Below, one piece after another: positions 1-8,866 of a DNA stretch of 64,000 nucleotides. The translations under genes and the position numbers were made by a program. The stretch comes from Ga0077555 sp033764055 (GTDB taxonomy: Bacteria; Pseudomonadota; Alphaproteobacteria; Rhizobiales; Hyphomicrobiaceae): positions 1 to 64,000 of the forward strand of contig JANRJI010000136.1 in assembly GCA_033764055.1 (NCBI GenBank), written 5' to 3'. Within the stretch, counting starts at the first letter, position 1. Every line of letters begins with the position of its first letter. The notes under the pieces are model-generated. The model was not told the DNA's origin and did not search any database. It saw nothing but the letters and a program-made list of their open reading frames with translations.

Positions 1-180
1 GGGATACAGACTATGGTCGCGATGGGGCTGCTCGGGGGATTTGCCTTCTTTCTCTTCTCGGAGATCTCACGGCAGGTGGGAATTGCCGGGCTGACGCCAC
101 CCTTGGTGGCTGTAGCCGTCCCGGTGGTTTTGGGATTCTGCGGCGCAATGACGGTGTTGCTGCATCAGGAGGACGGTTAG
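1..180 (+). CDS. lptG: LPS export permease LptG, C-terminal end (partial)
   Basis: The last 59 codons of a gene that begins before the window. The reading frame from base 1 is open and ends in TAG at 178-180. The residues form two hydrophobic stretches joined by a short polar segment (SEISRQVG) and end in a short polar tail (LHQEDG), as in the last transmembrane helices of LptF/LptG permeases. LptG with LptF and LptB pulls lipopolysaccharide from the inner membrane into the periplasmic bridge. lptD starts one base after the stop, the usual lptFG-lptD order in alphaproteobacteria. The call rests on this context as much as on the short sequence. Confidence 0.8.
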   Translation, partial: GIQTMVAMGLLGGFAFFLFSEISRQVGIAGLTPPLVAVAVPVVLGFCGAMTVLLHQEDG

Positions 181-181
181 G

Positions 182-2677
182 GTGGCGCGCAGGGGGACTT
201 CAGCGCCGGCGAGAGTCGACCAGTACAGACCCAGGCCGTCCCTGTGGAGCGCGACACGTATCGGCGGGCTCCCACGTACGGTGGCCGTCGTGCTGGCCGG
301 ATTGTTCTTGTGGTCCGCCACTCTGAAGGAAGCCGGTGCGCAATCGACAGTTGCGGATACTGCCGGTATCGCCACCGCCGGCAAGGGCGCACCGTCGAGC
401 TTCCCCAAAATTCCGGGCGGGCCCCTGGGCGGGCCGATCCAGACGATCGACAAGTCGCAGCCGCTCTACCTGCAGGGCGACGAGCTGATCTACGACACAC
501 GCAACAACCGTGTCGTGGCACGCGGCAACGTCGAGATCTACTACAACAACTACATCCTGACCGCTGACGAGGTCATCTACGACCAGGGCGCAAACACTCT
601 GATCGCACAGGGCAATGCGCAGCTGAAGGAGCCCAATGGCAACATCGTCAAGGGCGACCGTATCGAGACCACTGCCGATTTTCGCGACGCCTTCATCCAG
701 AGCCTCAGCCTGATCGGCCGCGACGACACGCGGATCGCAGCCCGCAAGGCCGTCCGCAAGGACGGCAACGTCACCGAGTTCGAGCAGGGCAAGTTCACGC
801 CGTGCAAGAACGATCCGGGCAAGCCCCCGCTCTGGTGTCTGTCGGCGCAACGTGTTGTCCACGATCAGCAGGCTGCGACCATCACCTACCAGGACGCCCA
901 GTTCGAGCTGTTCGGCGTTCCGATCATCTATCTGCCGTACTTCCAGCACGCGGACCCGAGTGTGAAACGCCGCTCGGGCTTCCTCGCTCCCGAGTATTCG
1001 ACCAACACCAATCTCGGCTTCGGCACGTCGCTTCCTTACTACTTCGCAATTGCCCCGAACGCCGATTTCACCTTCGATCCCAAGGTCTGGTCGAAGCAGG
1101 GCATCCTTTATCAGGGCGAGTGGCGACACCGCGTCGCCATTGGCGGCATCACGGGGCAGTACAACGTCAAGCTCGCCGGCATCGACCAGGACAGCGACAA
1201 CCTGCCCGACGGCACCGACCCGGCCAAGCGCGCCCGGCTCGACGGCTGGCGCGGCAGCGTCCAGACGAAAGGCGTGTTCTCGCTGTCGTCGTGGTGGAAG
1301 TTCGGGTGGGATGCGACGATCGAGAGCGACGACACGTTTCGCCGGTTCTACAAGCTCGACAATATCCTGCAGACCGACCGCATCAACACCGCCTGGCTGC
1401 AGGGGCTGAGCGACCGCAATTACTTCGGCATGCAATTCTACCAGTTCGGCGGCCTGCTGCTGGAGGACAGTCCCGCATCGGAGTCGCGCGTCCATCCCGT
1501 CATCGACTGGAGCTACATCGTCGGTCAACCGGTCCTCGGTGGCGAGCTGAGCTTCAACTCGAACGCTCAGAGCATCTCCCGCAGCGATGGCACCGATTCG
1601 AGCCGGGTGGCGTTCGATGCCAGCTGGCGGCGCAAGTTGATCGACGGCCTCGGTCAGGTGTGGACGCCGTTCGCCTACGCGCGTGCGGATGTGACCACCT
1701 TCACCAACGGCTTCGACCCGGACACGACGACGTCGATCGGCGAGGACACGATCACGCGGGCCATTGGCGCCGTGGGCATCAAATACGCATATCCGTTCGT
1801 CGCGCACACCTCGGCCGGCGCCCATGTCGTCGAGCCGGTGGGACAGGTCGTCGCCCGCCCCGCGCACGTGTCGCAGCGTCGCCTGCCGGACGAGGACGCC
1901 AAGAGTCTCATCTGGGACGACACGCTGCTGTTCGACGTCGACAAGTTCTCGGGCTGGGATCGCATCGAGACTGGCACCCGCGCCAACGTCGGCCTGCAAT
2001 ACACCTTTCAGGCGGCTTCAGGTGGCTACGCACGGTTCATTGCCGGCCAGAGCTTCCACGTGGCTGGGACCAATCCGTTCGCCGACCCCGGCCGAGTTCC
2101 CTACGACACGGTCGACGCCAACGGCATCCAGTCCAGCACCACGATCGCCAACTTCTCGCCCAACAGCGGTCTCGACACGGATCGCTCGGATTACGTGATC
2201 GGCGCCTATATCGCCCCGATCCAGAATTTCCGTCTGGTGGGGCAGAGCCGCTTCGACGAGCAGGAGCTCTCGCTGCGCCGGCAGAACGTGTATTCGAGCC
2301 TTGCGCTCGGGCCGCTGTCGCTCCAGGCACAGTATGCCTACACCCGCGACGATCCGCAGCTCGGTATCTACACGTCGCAGCAGGAGGTCATCGGCGGCGC
2401 CGGTCTCAAGCTCACGGACAACTGGTCGGTGCAGGGTCTCGCCCGCTTCGATATCGACGAGCGGCTGTGGCTGCAGGAGCAGTTCCAGATCAAGTACTCT
2501 GACGAGTGCTTTGTTTTGACGGCGTCGTATATCGAGAATCACATCAACAATCCGACGCTCGACATCAAACCCGATCGTACAGTCATGCTCCGCTTCGAGC
2601 TCAAGCACCTCGGACAGTTCAGCTACAAAACCGACGCGCTGGATCACATCTTCGCCGAGAACCAGCCCGCCCGCTGA
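182..2677 (+). CDS. lptD: LPS-assembly outer membrane protein LptD
   Basis: An 831-residue protein that inserts lipopolysaccharide into the outer leaflet of the outer membrane together with LptE. The GTG start at 182 follows the lptG stop directly. An extended N-terminus precedes a hydrophobic signal core at about residues 32-47, with a likely cleavage site after AGA near residue 53. An OstA/LptA-like repeat region follows at about 95-205 (LYLQGDELIYDTRNN, then GNVEIYYNNYILTADE). The remainder has the aromatic, alternating pattern of the LptD beta-barrel. Cysteines occur in FTPC and LWC before the barrel and in SDECF near the C-terminus, and could form the disulfides that control LptD maturation. 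It is cotranscribed with lptG and probably with surA. Confidence 0.95.
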   Translation: MARRGTSAPARVDQYRPRPSLWSATRIGGLPRTVAVVLAGLFLWSATLKEAGAQSTVADTAGIATAGKGAPSSFPKIPGGPLGGPIQTIDKSQPLYLQGDELIYDTRNNRVVARGNVEIYYNNYILTADEVIYDQGANTLIAQGNAQLKEPNGNIVKGDRIETTADFRDAFIQSLSLIGRDDTRIAARKAVRKDGNVTEFEQGKFTPCKNDPGKPPLWCLSAQRVVHDQQAATITYQDAQFELFGVPIIYLPYFQHADPSVKRRSGFLAPEYSTNTNLGFGTSLPYYFAIAPNADFTFDPKVWSKQGILYQGEWRHRVAIGGITGQYNVKLAGIDQDSDNLPDGTDPAKRARLDGWRGSVQTKGVFSLSSWWKFGWDATIESDDTFRRFYKLDNILQTDRINTAWLQGLSDRNYFGMQFYQFGGLLLEDSPASESRVHPVIDWSYIVGQPVLGGELSFNSNAQSISRSDGTDSSRVAFDASWRRKLIDGLGQVWTPFAYARADVTTFTNGFDPDTTTSIGEDTITRAIGAVGIKYAYPFVAHTSAGAHVVEPVGQVVARPAHVSQRRLPDEDAKSLIWDDTLLFDVDKFSGWDRIETGTRANVGLQYTFQAASGGYARFIAGQSFHVAGTNPFADPGRVPYDTVDANGIQSSTTIANFSPNSGLDTDRSDYVIGAYIAPIQNFRLVGQSRFDEQELSLRRQNVYSSLALGPLSLQAQYAYTRDDPQLGIYTSQQEVIGGAGLKLTDNWSVQGLARFDIDERLWLQEQFQIKYSDECFVLTASYIENHINNPTLDIKPDRTVMLRFELKHLGQFSYKTDALDHIFAENQPAR

Positions 2678-2937
2678 TGCCGTTCACCACGCAGCGGTCG
2701 CCGACGCAGCGAGTCCGCCCGGTTTGCGGCCCGGCTATGCCTCTGTGCTCCCCGCATCGCGGCCAACGATCGGCAGGTGTGACGTGCCAGCCGGTGCTGG
2801 TGAGCGAGCGGGCGTGTTCAATCGACTGAGTGGCCATGCCTCTGCCACGCTTGATGTGGATAAAGTTGCAGCAGGCAGCCCGCGCAAGGTTAGGATTTCC
2901 TGCGCGAATCGCCGCTGCAGTGGATGCGAGGCCCCCC

Positions 2938-4347
2938 ATGAGATTTTTATCCGAGCGGATCGCACCAGCTTCCGACGCGACCTCGGTTAGGCTTGCGGTG
3001 TGCGCCGTCGTCGTCGGTGTCTCCGTCGTCGCGGGTGATGGCGTCGCCGTGCAGGCCCAGACAGCAGAGGCGCCCGCGCCCGCAATCCCTGGGCTGGTCG
3101 TGACGATGCCGTCCGGGCCGCGACCGATGCCACCGCCGCCCGCACCAGTTCCAGGCCTGGTGGTGTCGCCGTCCGGGCCGCCCCGGCCGCAGGCCATCTC
3201 GACGGCGCCACCGAAAGCGCCGTCAGCGGCAGCCAAACCGGTCGTGAAGGCCAAGCCGAAGCCGAAGCCACCTCGGCAGGCGGACGCCTCACCGGCCTCC
3301 AGGTCGGCAGGTACAAAGATCGTGGCTCTGGTGAACGACGAGCCCATCACGGGCTTCGAGGTGGAGCAGCGCGCCCGCTTCATGGCTCTGTCGGCCAACC
3401 TGGCCGACAAGGCGCGCGCCAATATGCAGGCCTATGCGCAGAACCCCAGCACCAATGAGCGCCTGAAAGCTATTCTGCAGGAGACCATCAAGGCCAATCC
3501 CGGCAAGTCGCGCGAGCAGATTGTGGCCGCGTTCGAGGAGCGCAAGAAGGCCTTCGTCGTCAGCCTGCAGAGGCAGGCGATCGAGAGCGCGCGCTCGAGT
3601 GTTCTGCCGAGCTTGAAGAAGGGTGCGCTGGACGAGTTGATCGACGAACGCCTGAAACTGCAGGAGGCCAAGAAGCACTCGGTCGCGGTTGCAGCGGATG
3701 ACGTCGACAAGGTGTTTGCCGATATGGCCAAGCGGAATAAAATGACGTCGTCAGAGTTCGCCGACCACGTCGGCCGGCAAGGCGCGGACGCCAGCGTGAT
3801 CAAGTCGCGGCTCAAAGCGTCGCTCGCATGGCGCGACGTCGTCCGACGTCGCTACGGCCACCACATCAACGTCAGCCCTCGCGACATCGAGCAGCTTGCG
3901 AGCAAGGTCGGCGGCGAGGAAGCGCTTGAGCTGCGCCTGCAGCGCATTACACTGGCGACGACAGGCTCCCTCGATCAGCGCTCGATGGCAACGCGCCTTT
4001 CTGAGGCCAACGCGCTGCGCGGCCGCTTCAGGGACTGCAGCGGTCTCGCAGCACTGGCCTCGGGTCAGGCCAACGCCCGCCATGAGGATCTCGGCTTCAG
4101 GAAGCCGGCCTCGCTGCCCGAGCCCACGCGCAGCCTGGTGCTGGCCGCGAAGGACGGTGAGATGCTACCGGCCAATCTCGGCGCGTCGGGAGTCGAGTTG
4201 TATGCCGTCTGCGGCCGGCGGGCCCAGAAGATCGACGAGGAGAAGCGCCAGGCAGCCGAGAGCCAGCTTCAGATGAAGGAGTTCGAGCGGCTCGCCCAGC
4301 GCTATCTATACGACCTGCGCAAGGACGCCTTGATCGAGATGCGATGA
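2938..4347 (+). CDS. surA: SurA-type periplasmic chaperone / peptidyl-prolyl isomerase
   Basis: A 469-residue protein with a signal-like hydrophobic segment (VRLAVCAVVVGVSVV) followed by AQA. A proline- and alanine-rich linker covers about residues 45-120, then the SurA N-terminal domain begins at KIVALVNDEPITGFEVEQRA. The parvulin-like part after about residue 330 (ELRLQRITLA, then HEDLGF and LGASGVELYAVC) is weakly conserved. SurA escorts outer-membrane proteins, LptD among them, through the periplasm, which fits its place between lptD and pdxA. The frame is open upstream to 2830, but ATG 2938 puts the signal sequence close to the N-terminus and is preferred. The long Pro/Ala linker is unusual for the family. 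Confidence 0.85.
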   Translation: MRFLSERIAPASDATSVRLAVCAVVVGVSVVAGDGVAVQAQTAEAPAPAIPGLVVTMPSGPRPMPPPPAPVPGLVVSPSGPPRPQAISTAPPKAPSAAAKPVVKAKPKPKPPRQADASPASRSAGTKIVALVNDEPITGFEVEQRARFMALSANLADKARANMQAYAQNPSTNERLKAILQETIKANPGKSREQIVAAFEERKKAFVVSLQRQAIESARSSVLPSLKKGALDELIDERLKLQEAKKHSVAVAADDVDKVFADMAKRNKMTSSEFADHVGRQGADASVIKSRLKASLAWRDVVRRRYGHHINVSPRDIEQLASKVGGEEALELRLQRITLATTGSLDQRSMATRLSEANALRGRFRDCSGLAALASGQANARHEDLGFRKPASLPEPTRSLVLAAKDGEMLPANLGASGVELYAVCGRRAQKIDEEKRQAAESQLQMKEFERLAQRYLYDLRKDALIEMR

Positions 4348-4375
4348 CATGGATGAGGCCCGGAGAGGTGGGATT

Positions 4376-5419
4376 GTGACGGACCACCGCTGCATGCCCC
4401 TTGCAGTCACCATGGGCGACCCTGCCGGGATCGGGCTCGACATCGTGATCGAGGCGTGGCGCGGGCGCCAAGCGAGCCCGCTGCCCCCGTTCGTGCTTTA
4501 TGCCGACCCCGATTCCGTCGCGGCACGATCCGCTGTCCTCGGGGTCGACATCGCGATTGCGGCTGGTCCCACCCCCCGCCCCGGCTCGGACTTCCCCGCC
4601 GACGCCATCACCGTTCGACCGATACCCCTGGCAGTGCCGGCCGTGCCCGGACGTGCCGACACCGCCAACGCCGGCGCCGTCATCACGGCCATCGACACCG
4701 CCGTCGCCGACGTCGTTGCTGGCTCCTGCGCAGCCATCGTGACCAATCCGATCTCCAAGGCAACGCTCTATGCCGCCGGCTTCGAGCATCCGGGACATAC
4801 CGAGTACCTTGCTGCGCTGGCCGCTCGCCACGTCACCGGCCGCCGGTGGACGTCGGTCATGATGCTGGCCGCCGACGTTTTGCGGGTCGTGCCGATGACA
4901 GTCCATATTCCACTGGCGGCGGTGCCTGCCGCCGTGACCCGCGAGCGCATCGACGAGACGGTACGCATCGTGGCGTCGGATCTGAAGCGCTGGTTCGCGA
5001 TCGACCGCCCCCGTATCGCTGTGGCGGGTCTCAACCCCCATGCTGGCGAGGGCGGCAGCATCGGGCGCGAGGAGATCGAGGTCATTGCGCCTGCCATCGC
5101 CGCTCTGCGGGCCGAGGGCTTCGACATCGTCGGGCCGCTCTCAGGCGACACGATGTTCCACGAGACCGCCCGGAGCCGCTACGACGTGGCCATTTGCATG
5201 TATCACGACCAGGCCTTGATCCCGCTGAAGACGTTGGCCTTCGACGATGGCGTCAATGTCACCCTCGGATTGCCGTTCATCCGTACGTCCCCGGACCATG
5301 GCACCGCTTTCGATATTGCCGGCACGGGCGCCGCCCGGCCTACCAGTCTCGTGGCTGCGATGCGGCTCGCCGCCCGGATGGCCGCCGTCCCGGCGTCGGC
5401 GGATCGCATCCCTCGATGA
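4376..5419 (+). CDS. pdxA: 4-hydroxythreonine-4-phosphate dehydrogenase
   Basis: PdxA oxidises 4-phosphohydroxy-L-threonine in the DXP-dependent pathway of pyridoxal phosphate synthesis in the cytoplasm. It opens with the family signature AVTMGDPAGIG and has the metal-binding histidine regions FEHPGHTEYLA, NPHAGEGG and MYHDQALIPLK, plus SGDTMFHE. GTG 4376 is chosen because GGAGAGG lies eight bases before it; this gives 347 residues. An ATG at 4349, nine codons upstream and just after the surA stop, is the alternative. The stop codon overlaps the rsmA start (ATGA), so translation of the two is probably coupled. Confidence 0.93.
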   Translation: MTDHRCMPLAVTMGDPAGIGLDIVIEAWRGRQASPLPPFVLYADPDSVAARSAVLGVDIAIAAGPTPRPGSDFPADAITVRPIPLAVPAVPGRADTANAGAVITAIDTAVADVVAGSCAAIVTNPISKATLYAAGFEHPGHTEYLAALAARHVTGRRWTSVMMLAADVLRVVPMTVHIPLAAVPAAVTRERIDETVRIVASDLKRWFAIDRPRIAVAGLNPHAGEGGSIGREEIEVIAPAIAALRAEGFDIVGPLSGDTMFHETARSRYDVAICMYHDQALIPLKTLAFDDGVNVTLGLPFIRTSPDHGTAFDIAGTGAARPTSLVAAMRLAARMAAVPASADRIPR

Positions 5420-6210
5420 TCGACAGCACGGCCACGCCGGGTCACGGCGCCAGTCCGGACGGGTTGCCGCCGCTCCGGGAGGTGATCAGGGCGTTCGATC
5501 TCGGTGCCCGCAAGAGTCTTGGTCAGAATTTCATCCTGGATCTCAATTTGACCCGGCGCATTGCGCGCGCCGCCGGGCCGCTGGCCGGCGCCACGGTGGT
5601 CGAGATCGGTCCTGGCCCCGGGGGCCTGACGCGTGGCCTCCTGATGGAGGGGGCCGAGCATGTGGTCGCGATCGAGGCGGACACCAGATGTCTGCCGGCC
5701 CTCGCCGAAGTCGCCGAGCGCTATCCCGGGCGGCTGCGCGTGGTGTCCGGTGACGCGCTGCAGGTCGACTGGCCGGCGCTCGTCGGCGAGGCCGCCGGCC
5801 GGGCCGTCATCGCCGCCAACCTCCCCTATTATGTCGCGACGCGCCTGCTCATCCAATGGCTCGAGACGGAGCCGTGGCCGCCCTGGTGGCGGCGGATGGC
5901 CCTGATGTTTCAGAAGGAGGTGGCCGAGCGCATCATCGCCGCGCCCGGAACGAAGGCCTATGGACGCCTGGCCGTCATCGCCCAGTGGCGGACCGAGGCC
6001 CGCATCGCCCTGACGCTGGGTCCGGAGGCATTCACGCCGCCGCCCAAGGTTGCCTCTGCGGTTGTCGTGTTCGAGCCCCGTCCCGTGTGCGAGCCGGCAT
6101 GCTCGGTGATCACCTTGGGCCGCGTCACCGGCTCTGCTTTCGGCCAGCGCCGCAAGATGCTTCGCCAGAGCCTGAAGCTCCTTGGCCGCGATACGGAGGC
6201 TCTGCGGTAG
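5416..6210 (+). CDS. rsmA: 16S rRNA dimethyladenosine transferase RsmA (KsgA), cut short by an in-frame TAG
   Basis: RsmA dimethylates two adjacent adenines near the 3' end of 16S rRNA with S-adenosylmethionine. Visible motifs are KSLGQNF at the N-terminus, the SAM site VVEIGPGPGGLT, the acidic VAIEAD, and the catalytic NLPYYVATRLL. The FTPPPKVASAVV and FGQRRKMLRQSL blocks of the C-terminal domain are present. The reading frame stops at TAG 6208-6210 after 264 residues, but the same frame continues with AGGIAPERRAEELS, the normal RsmA C-terminal sequence, to TGA at 6304. The start overlaps the pdxA stop. Either the protein lacks about 32 residues, or the TAG is read through, or it is a base error. 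Loss of ksgA is tolerated in several bacteria and gives kasugamycin resistance. Confidence 0.9.
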   Translation: MIDSTATPGHGASPDGLPPLREVIRAFDLGARKSLGQNFILDLNLTRRIARAAGPLAGATVVEIGPGPGGLTRGLLMEGAEHVVAIEADTRCLPALAEVAERYPGRLRVVSGDALQVDWPALVGEAAGRAVIAANLPYYVATRLLIQWLETEPWPPWWRRMALMFQKEVAERIIAAPGTKAYGRLAVIAQWRTEARIALTLGPEAFTPPPKVASAVVVFEPRPVCEPACSVITLGRVTGSAFGQRRKMLRQSLKLLGRDTEALR

Positions 6211-6306
6211 GCGGGCGGCATCGCCCCGGAGCGTCGTGCCGAGGAGCTGTCGCCCGCTGATTTCGCGCGGATCGCTGCGGCGGTCGACGCCGGCGTCGGA
6301 TCCTGA
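6211..6306 (+). other. Readable C-terminal tail of rsmA beyond the amber codon
   Basis: This stretch continues the rsmA frame for 31 codons after TAG 6208-6210 and ends in TGA 6304-6306. It encodes AGGIAPERRAEELSPADFAR and a short alanine-rich end, which matches the usual last helices of RsmA (an AGI.P..RAEELS..EF pattern). No ribosome binding site or start codon makes it a separate gene. Intact coding after a single nonsense codon suggests a recent mutation, a sequencing error, or readthrough. Confidence 0.75.
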
Positions 6307-6457
6307 TCCGGCATGGGCGTACGAGACTCGCGGCGATCCCGACCGACTGCGTGCCGCGACCTCCTGCCCCCTATGCGTCGACCCGCGTCTTGCGCAACGA
6401 CCTAGGCACGAAGACCGGCCGAACGATCTGAAGCTCACAATGAACGGGGACGAATTC

Positions 6458-6913
6458 ATGCAGCTCATGACGGTCATCCTGGCGCCCGGCTCGCTGAACC
6501 ACATCGCCAACATCGTCAAGGGCTACGCCATCGCCATCGGCATTGCCTTCGCGATGTGGTTCGTCTGGCAATGGTGGCGCACCCGACAGCGCGAGACTGA
6601 AATCGAGCGCTCGGCTCGGGCTCGCGCCGTATGGTCACGGCATCTGGCGCTCGCTCTTCAGCATCCCGAGCTCGCCGAGCCACCTGCCGGCACGGCGGGC
6701 GCGGCGTCGCCGCGCTACCAGACCTTCGTCGCCGCTCTGTTGACCGCGGCCGACGAGATCCTGGCCCTGGAGCCGACCGAGGCCTGGCGCGCCACGCTGG
6801 CCCGCCAGCTTGCCCCTCACCAGCCGTACCTCGCCACGCCGCAGGCGCGCGCGACGGTGGTCGCTGACTGCTCTCCCGCGGTCCGGGCGCTGGTCGGCGG
6901 TGCGAGTACCTGA
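6458..6913 (+). CDS. Small membrane-anchored protein of unknown function
   Basis: A 151-residue protein whose family I do not recognise. One transmembrane segment lies at about residues 14-38 (YAIAIGIAFAMWFVWQW), followed by a basic stretch (RTRQRETEIERSARAR) and an alanine-rich, probably helical soluble domain. A GGGGA motif seven bases before ATG 6458 supports this start; ATG 6440 is the alternative and adds six residues. Positive charges after the helix suggest that the soluble domain faces the cytoplasm. The gene stands alone, converging on gmk, and gives no pathway clue. Confidence 0.65.
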   Translation: MQLMTVILAPGSLNHIANIVKGYAIAIGIAFAMWFVWQWWRTRQRETEIERSARARAVWSRHLALALQHPELAEPPAGTAGAASPRYQTFVAALLTAADEILALEPTEAWRATLARQLAPHQPYLATPQARATVVADCSPAVRALVGGAST

Positions 6914-7088
6914 GATCGGGTTGCGATCGCGGGCCCGAGCCAGGCGCCCTACGGCCGACGTCGGCGTCGGGCGGCCGACACGTGCGGCAAGGCGAGGACA
7001 ACGCACCGCACGGCCACCGAGAACAGATCTCCGTGCGGCCGATCCGCCACGACGAGAGGACGCCGGCAGCGCCCCTGCTCCAAACGCC

Positions 7089-7760
7089 TCAGGCCATCCG
7101 CGCTGCCAGGTCTGCGGTCAGCCGGGCCACGTGGGCGGCGAGCCCCTCCTGCCGGGCTCGGCGCACCCGCTCGGCGATGAGGATCGCCTCGAGGCGGGCA
7201 AGGCTCTCCGGTACCCGATCATTGACGATCACGTAGTCGTACTCCTCCCAGTGGGCAATCTCGGTCGTGGCACCGGCGAGGCGCCTGCGGATCACCTCCG
7301 GATCGTCCTGGCCGCGCCCGAGGAGCCGCTGCTCGAGCGCCGCGGCGGACGGCGGCAGAATGAAGACCCGCACAGTGTCCTTCGCCGCCTCGCGCGCAAG
7401 CTGCCGCGCACCCTGCCAATCGATGTCGAACAGCACGTCGCCGCCCCCGGCCAGCCGGTCCATCACGTCGCCGCGAGGCGTACCGTAGAGGTTGCCGTGC
7501 ACGTGGGCCCATTCGAGCAGGCCACCGGCATCCCGAAGCGCCTCGAACTCGGCGACGGAGCGAAAGTGGTAGTCGATGCCTTCGGCTTCGCCCGGCCTGG
7601 GCTGCCGGGTCGTCACTGATATGGAAACGCGCAGCCCGTCGTCCCGTTTCAGAATCTCGCGGCAAAGCGTAGTCTTGCCCGCCCCCGACGGCGAGGACAG
7701 CACCAGCATCAGGCCGCGCCTCGCGACAGGGGCCGCGGCGGTCGTTGTTCCGGAGGTCAT
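7089..7760 (-). CDS. gmk: Guanylate kinase
   Basis: A 223-residue cytoplasmic enzyme that phosphorylates GMP to GDP with ATP. The P-loop SSPSGAGKTTL is near residue 22, followed by SVTTRQPRPGE and the GMP-binding YHFRS. HGNLYGTP and DIDWQGARQL are the other core family motifs. The start lies three bases after the yicC stop, so the two are cotranscribed; the yicC-gmk pair is common in alphaproteobacteria. Length and motifs are normal. Confidence 0.96.
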   Translation of the reverse strand: MTSGTTTAAAPVARRGLMLVLSSPSGAGKTTLCREILKRDDGLRVSISVTTRQPRPGEAEGIDYHFRSVAEFEALRDAGGLLEWAHVHGNLYGTPRGDVMDRLAGGGDVLFDIDWQGARQLAREAAKDTVRVFILPPSAAALEQRLLGRGQDDPEVIRRRLAGATTEIAHWEEYDYVIVNDRVPESLARLEAILIAERVRRARQEGLAAHVARLTADLAARMA

Positions 7761-7763
7761 GGC

Positions 7764-8651
7764 CTACTCGATGTTCTGCACCTGCTCGCGCACCTGATCG
7801 ATCACCGCCTTCAGCTCGAGCCCCAGCCGGGTCATCTCGGTGTCGTTGGATTTGGAGCAGATCGTGTTCGCCTCGCGGTTGAGCTCCTGCGACAGGAAAT
7901 CCAGCCGCCGGCCGGCCGGCGCCGACGATGCGAGAAGCTCGCGCGCCGCGGTTATGTGCGAGCCCAGCCGCTTGATCTCCTCCTCCACATCGGCACGCGT
8001 TGCGACCAGGATCGCCTCCTGATGAAGCCGGTCCTTGTCGAGCTGTACCCCGGTCTCTACGATGCGCGTCACGAGCTCCCCCAGGCGCAGGGCAACGGCC
8101 TCGGGCCGCCGTGCCGGCGACGCGGCGATCGCCTGAACCAAGTTATCGATCCTGTCGATGGCATCGTTCAATATGACGCTGAGCCGCGCGCCCTCGAGCT
8201 TGCGCGCGGCGACGAGTCCTTCGATCGCCACGGTCAGGACGGTTGACGTCTCCTTCGCGAACGCCTGCCCCTCGCTGTCATCGGCTGGCCCGCTGCCAAC
8301 CTCGATCACGCCGCGCAGGCCCAGCACACCCTCGGGGCGCGGCCGCTCGAACGTGCCGGACTGAACGAGGCGGTCCACTGCCGCAAGCACCACTGCGAGA
8401 GCCTGCTCGTTGATGCGGATCGCGCCCGCTTCCGCCGCCTGATCCACCACGAGCGTGGCCGTGACGTTGCCGCGTGCCAGACGCTTCGAGATGGCTTCCC
8501 GCACAGCCGCCTCGAGACCATCGTAGCCGGGTGGCAGGCGCAGGCGTATGTCGAGACCGCGACCATTGACGCTCCGCAGCTCCCAGTGGAAGCGCACGCC
8601 GCCGCGGGCACCGTCTGCGCGTGCGAAGCCCGTCATGCTTTGGAGGGTCAT
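7764..8651 (-). CDS. yicC: YicC family endoribonuclease-like protein
   Basis: A 295-residue protein starting with the family signature LQSMTGFARADG, followed by WELRSVNGRGLDIRLRLPPG. The C-terminal conserved part GRRLDFLSQELNREANTICSKS ends the family's nuclease domain. Work on the E. coli protein links YicC to RNA cleavage and turnover of a small RNA; the exact role here is inferred. The start at 8651 is set by homology, since the open frame extends upstream without family similarity. It lies between mltG and gmk on the same strand. Confidence 0.92.
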   Translation of the reverse strand: MTLQSMTGFARADGARGGVRFHWELRSVNGRGLDIRLRLPPGYDGLEAAVREAISKRLARGNVTATLVVDQAAEAGAIRINEQALAVVLAAVDRLVQSGTFERPRPEGVLGLRGVIEVGSGPADDSEGQAFAKETSTVLTVAIEGLVAARKLEGARLSVILNDAIDRIDNLVQAIAASPARRPEAVALRLGELVTRIVETGVQLDKDRLHQEAILVATRADVEEEIKRLGSHITAARELLASSAPAGRRLDFLSQELNREANTICSKSNDTEMTRLGLELKAVIDQVREQVQNIE

Positions 8652-8866
8652 GGGTGGCGGATTTCCGGCTGATCGTGGCCAGCCAACGTCTACCGGCTCC
8701 CATGGGCGGCCACAACCCCGCCGGGCCAATTCCGCCACCCCGATCCATCGCACGACCTCCCGATCGATCGGCGGGCAACCCCAACGATGGCCGATCCGGG
8801 GAATTTCCACGACGGAGGCGGCTGCAAACGAGCGAGAAGCGGCTCAAGAGCGAGTGGCGGCGTCAT

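Noticed and set aside
200..1999. A 599-codon minus-strand frame opposite lptD
   Set aside because: Shadow frame without domain features; lptD is certain on the other strand.
4456..5415. An upstream extension of the rsmA frame by 320 codons
   Set aside because: It lies within pdxA in another frame and has no similarity to RsmA; the true start is ATG 5416.
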